Shown: in pieces, positions 63,687-64,000 of the stretch
Numbering within the stretch: position 1 is the first letter of the stretch
How the letters are laid out: every line of letters starts with the position of its first letter
Source of the DNA: Nereida sp. MMG025
GTDB taxonomy: Bacteria; Pseudomonadota; Alphaproteobacteria; Rhodobacterales; Rhodobacteraceae
Direction of reading: 5' to 3'
DNA: 64,000 bases
NCBI RefSeq assembly: GCF_021654165.1
Contig: NZ_JAKFZN010000001.1
Span: 1,116,001 to 1,180,000, forward strand
Position numbers and translations under genes: made by a program
The notes under the pieces: generated by a model
Databases searched by the model: none
Seen by the model: the letters and a program-made list of their open reading frames with translations, nothing else
Told to the model about the DNA's origin: nothing

Positions 63687-64000
63687 TTATTTCTTCTTAC
63701 CAGCAATGGCCTTCGCAGGGCCTTTGCGAGTGCGAGCATTTGTGTGGGTGCGCTGACCGCGGACGGGCAGGTTACGACGGTGGCGCAGGCCACGGTAGCA
63801 ACCAAGGTCCATCAGGCGCTTGATGTTCATCTGACGCTCACGACGCAGGTCACCTTCAACGGTGTAGTTGGCGTCAACGTATTCACGCAGGGCCAGAACT
63901 TCGGCGTCCGACAACTCGTTGACGCGACGTGCGGCTTCGATGTTGTTGGCTTCACAGATTTCTTGAGCGGATGTGTTACCGATGCCGGTAACGTAGGTAA
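63687..64000 (-). CDS. rpsM: 30S ribosomal protein S13 (5' truncated by window)
   Basis: The minus-strand frame stays open to the window edge. Visible residues begin [20 protein letters not shown], then [40 protein letters not shown] and [20 protein letters not shown], so about 104 residues of about 122 are present. S13 lies in the 30S head and contacts the P-site tRNA. First visible gene of the alpha operon. Confidence 0.96.
   Translation of the reverse strand, partial: TYVTGIGNTSAQEICEANNIEAARRVNELSDAEVLALREYVDANYTVEGDLRRERQMNIKRLMDLGCYRGLRHRRNLPVRGQRTHTNARTRKGPAKAIAGKKK

Overview
The window looks like a chromosomal segment of a Rhodobacterales (roseobacter-group) alphaproteobacterium. The lineage call rests on MipZ (ParA-type division positioning), the mitochondrial-type F1 assembly factor ATP12, the AapJQMP general amino-acid transporter, a zinc-type adenylate kinase, the rimM-trmD-rplS-rpmE and rpmH-rnpA-yidD...yidC-engB-argB gene orders, and a tandem GC-rich intergenic repeat of the kind I recall from this order. 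I saw no insertion sequence, prophage, CRISPR array or rRNA. Apart from the two ends (rimM and rpsM run off the window), the genes look intact and tightly packed.

Layout. 1-3.3 kb: rimM, an antisense phosphotransferase, trmD, rplS, rpmE. 3.4-7.5 kb: mipZ, a hot-dog mesaconyl-CoA hydratase-like gene and a dimethylglycine/sarcosine dehydrogenase-like flavoprotein. 8-16.7 kb: an acetate region (acs, adk, DUF4212 plus VC_2705-type Na+/acetate symporter) followed by a cNMP/CBS/nucleotidyltransferase protein and a membrane PAS-exonuclease. 16.7-20.4 kb: UDP-glucuronate 4-epimerase and 5-oxoprolinase pxpABC.

20.4-36.4 kb is the most interesting part: a formate dehydrogenase locus. It encodes a TAT-exported Cys-type alpha subunit, an Fe-S beta subunit, a cytochrome b gamma subunit, a WD40-cytochrome c fusion, a 41-residue membrane peptide, a TAT-target peptide, a TorD chaperone, DUF3305/DUF3306, a multi-cluster HdrA-like ferredoxin, a cytochrome c whose N-terminus resembles an internally deleted tungstate-binding protein, DUF6494, Mrp, a catalytically degenerate biotin/lipoate ligase-like protein, DUF6505, and a TupABC tungstate importer. 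Together these suggest periplasmic, probably tungsten-dependent formate oxidation feeding quinone or cytochrome c, with a dedicated maturation set.

36.4-41.6 kb: a FOXRED1-like oxidoreductase, tRNA-Arg(ACG), an orphan sensor kinase, and a MerA-like flavoprotein paired with a TVP38 membrane protein. 41.8-52.9 kb: rpmH-rnpA-yidD, a lipoprotein, ttcA, a degenerate-GGDEF/EAL protein with a structured leader, yidC, a MOSC protein, engB, an SDR, argB, a sterol desaturase-like hydroxylase, a ferredoxin and a SixA-like phosphatase. 53.4-57.9 kb: aapJ-Q-M-P with a terminator-like attenuator after aapJ. 58-64 kb (minus strand): rpsM-rpsK-rpoA-rplQ, then rarA-crcB-rluC-atp12.

All functional calls are from reading translated sequence and motif memory; no database search was run.
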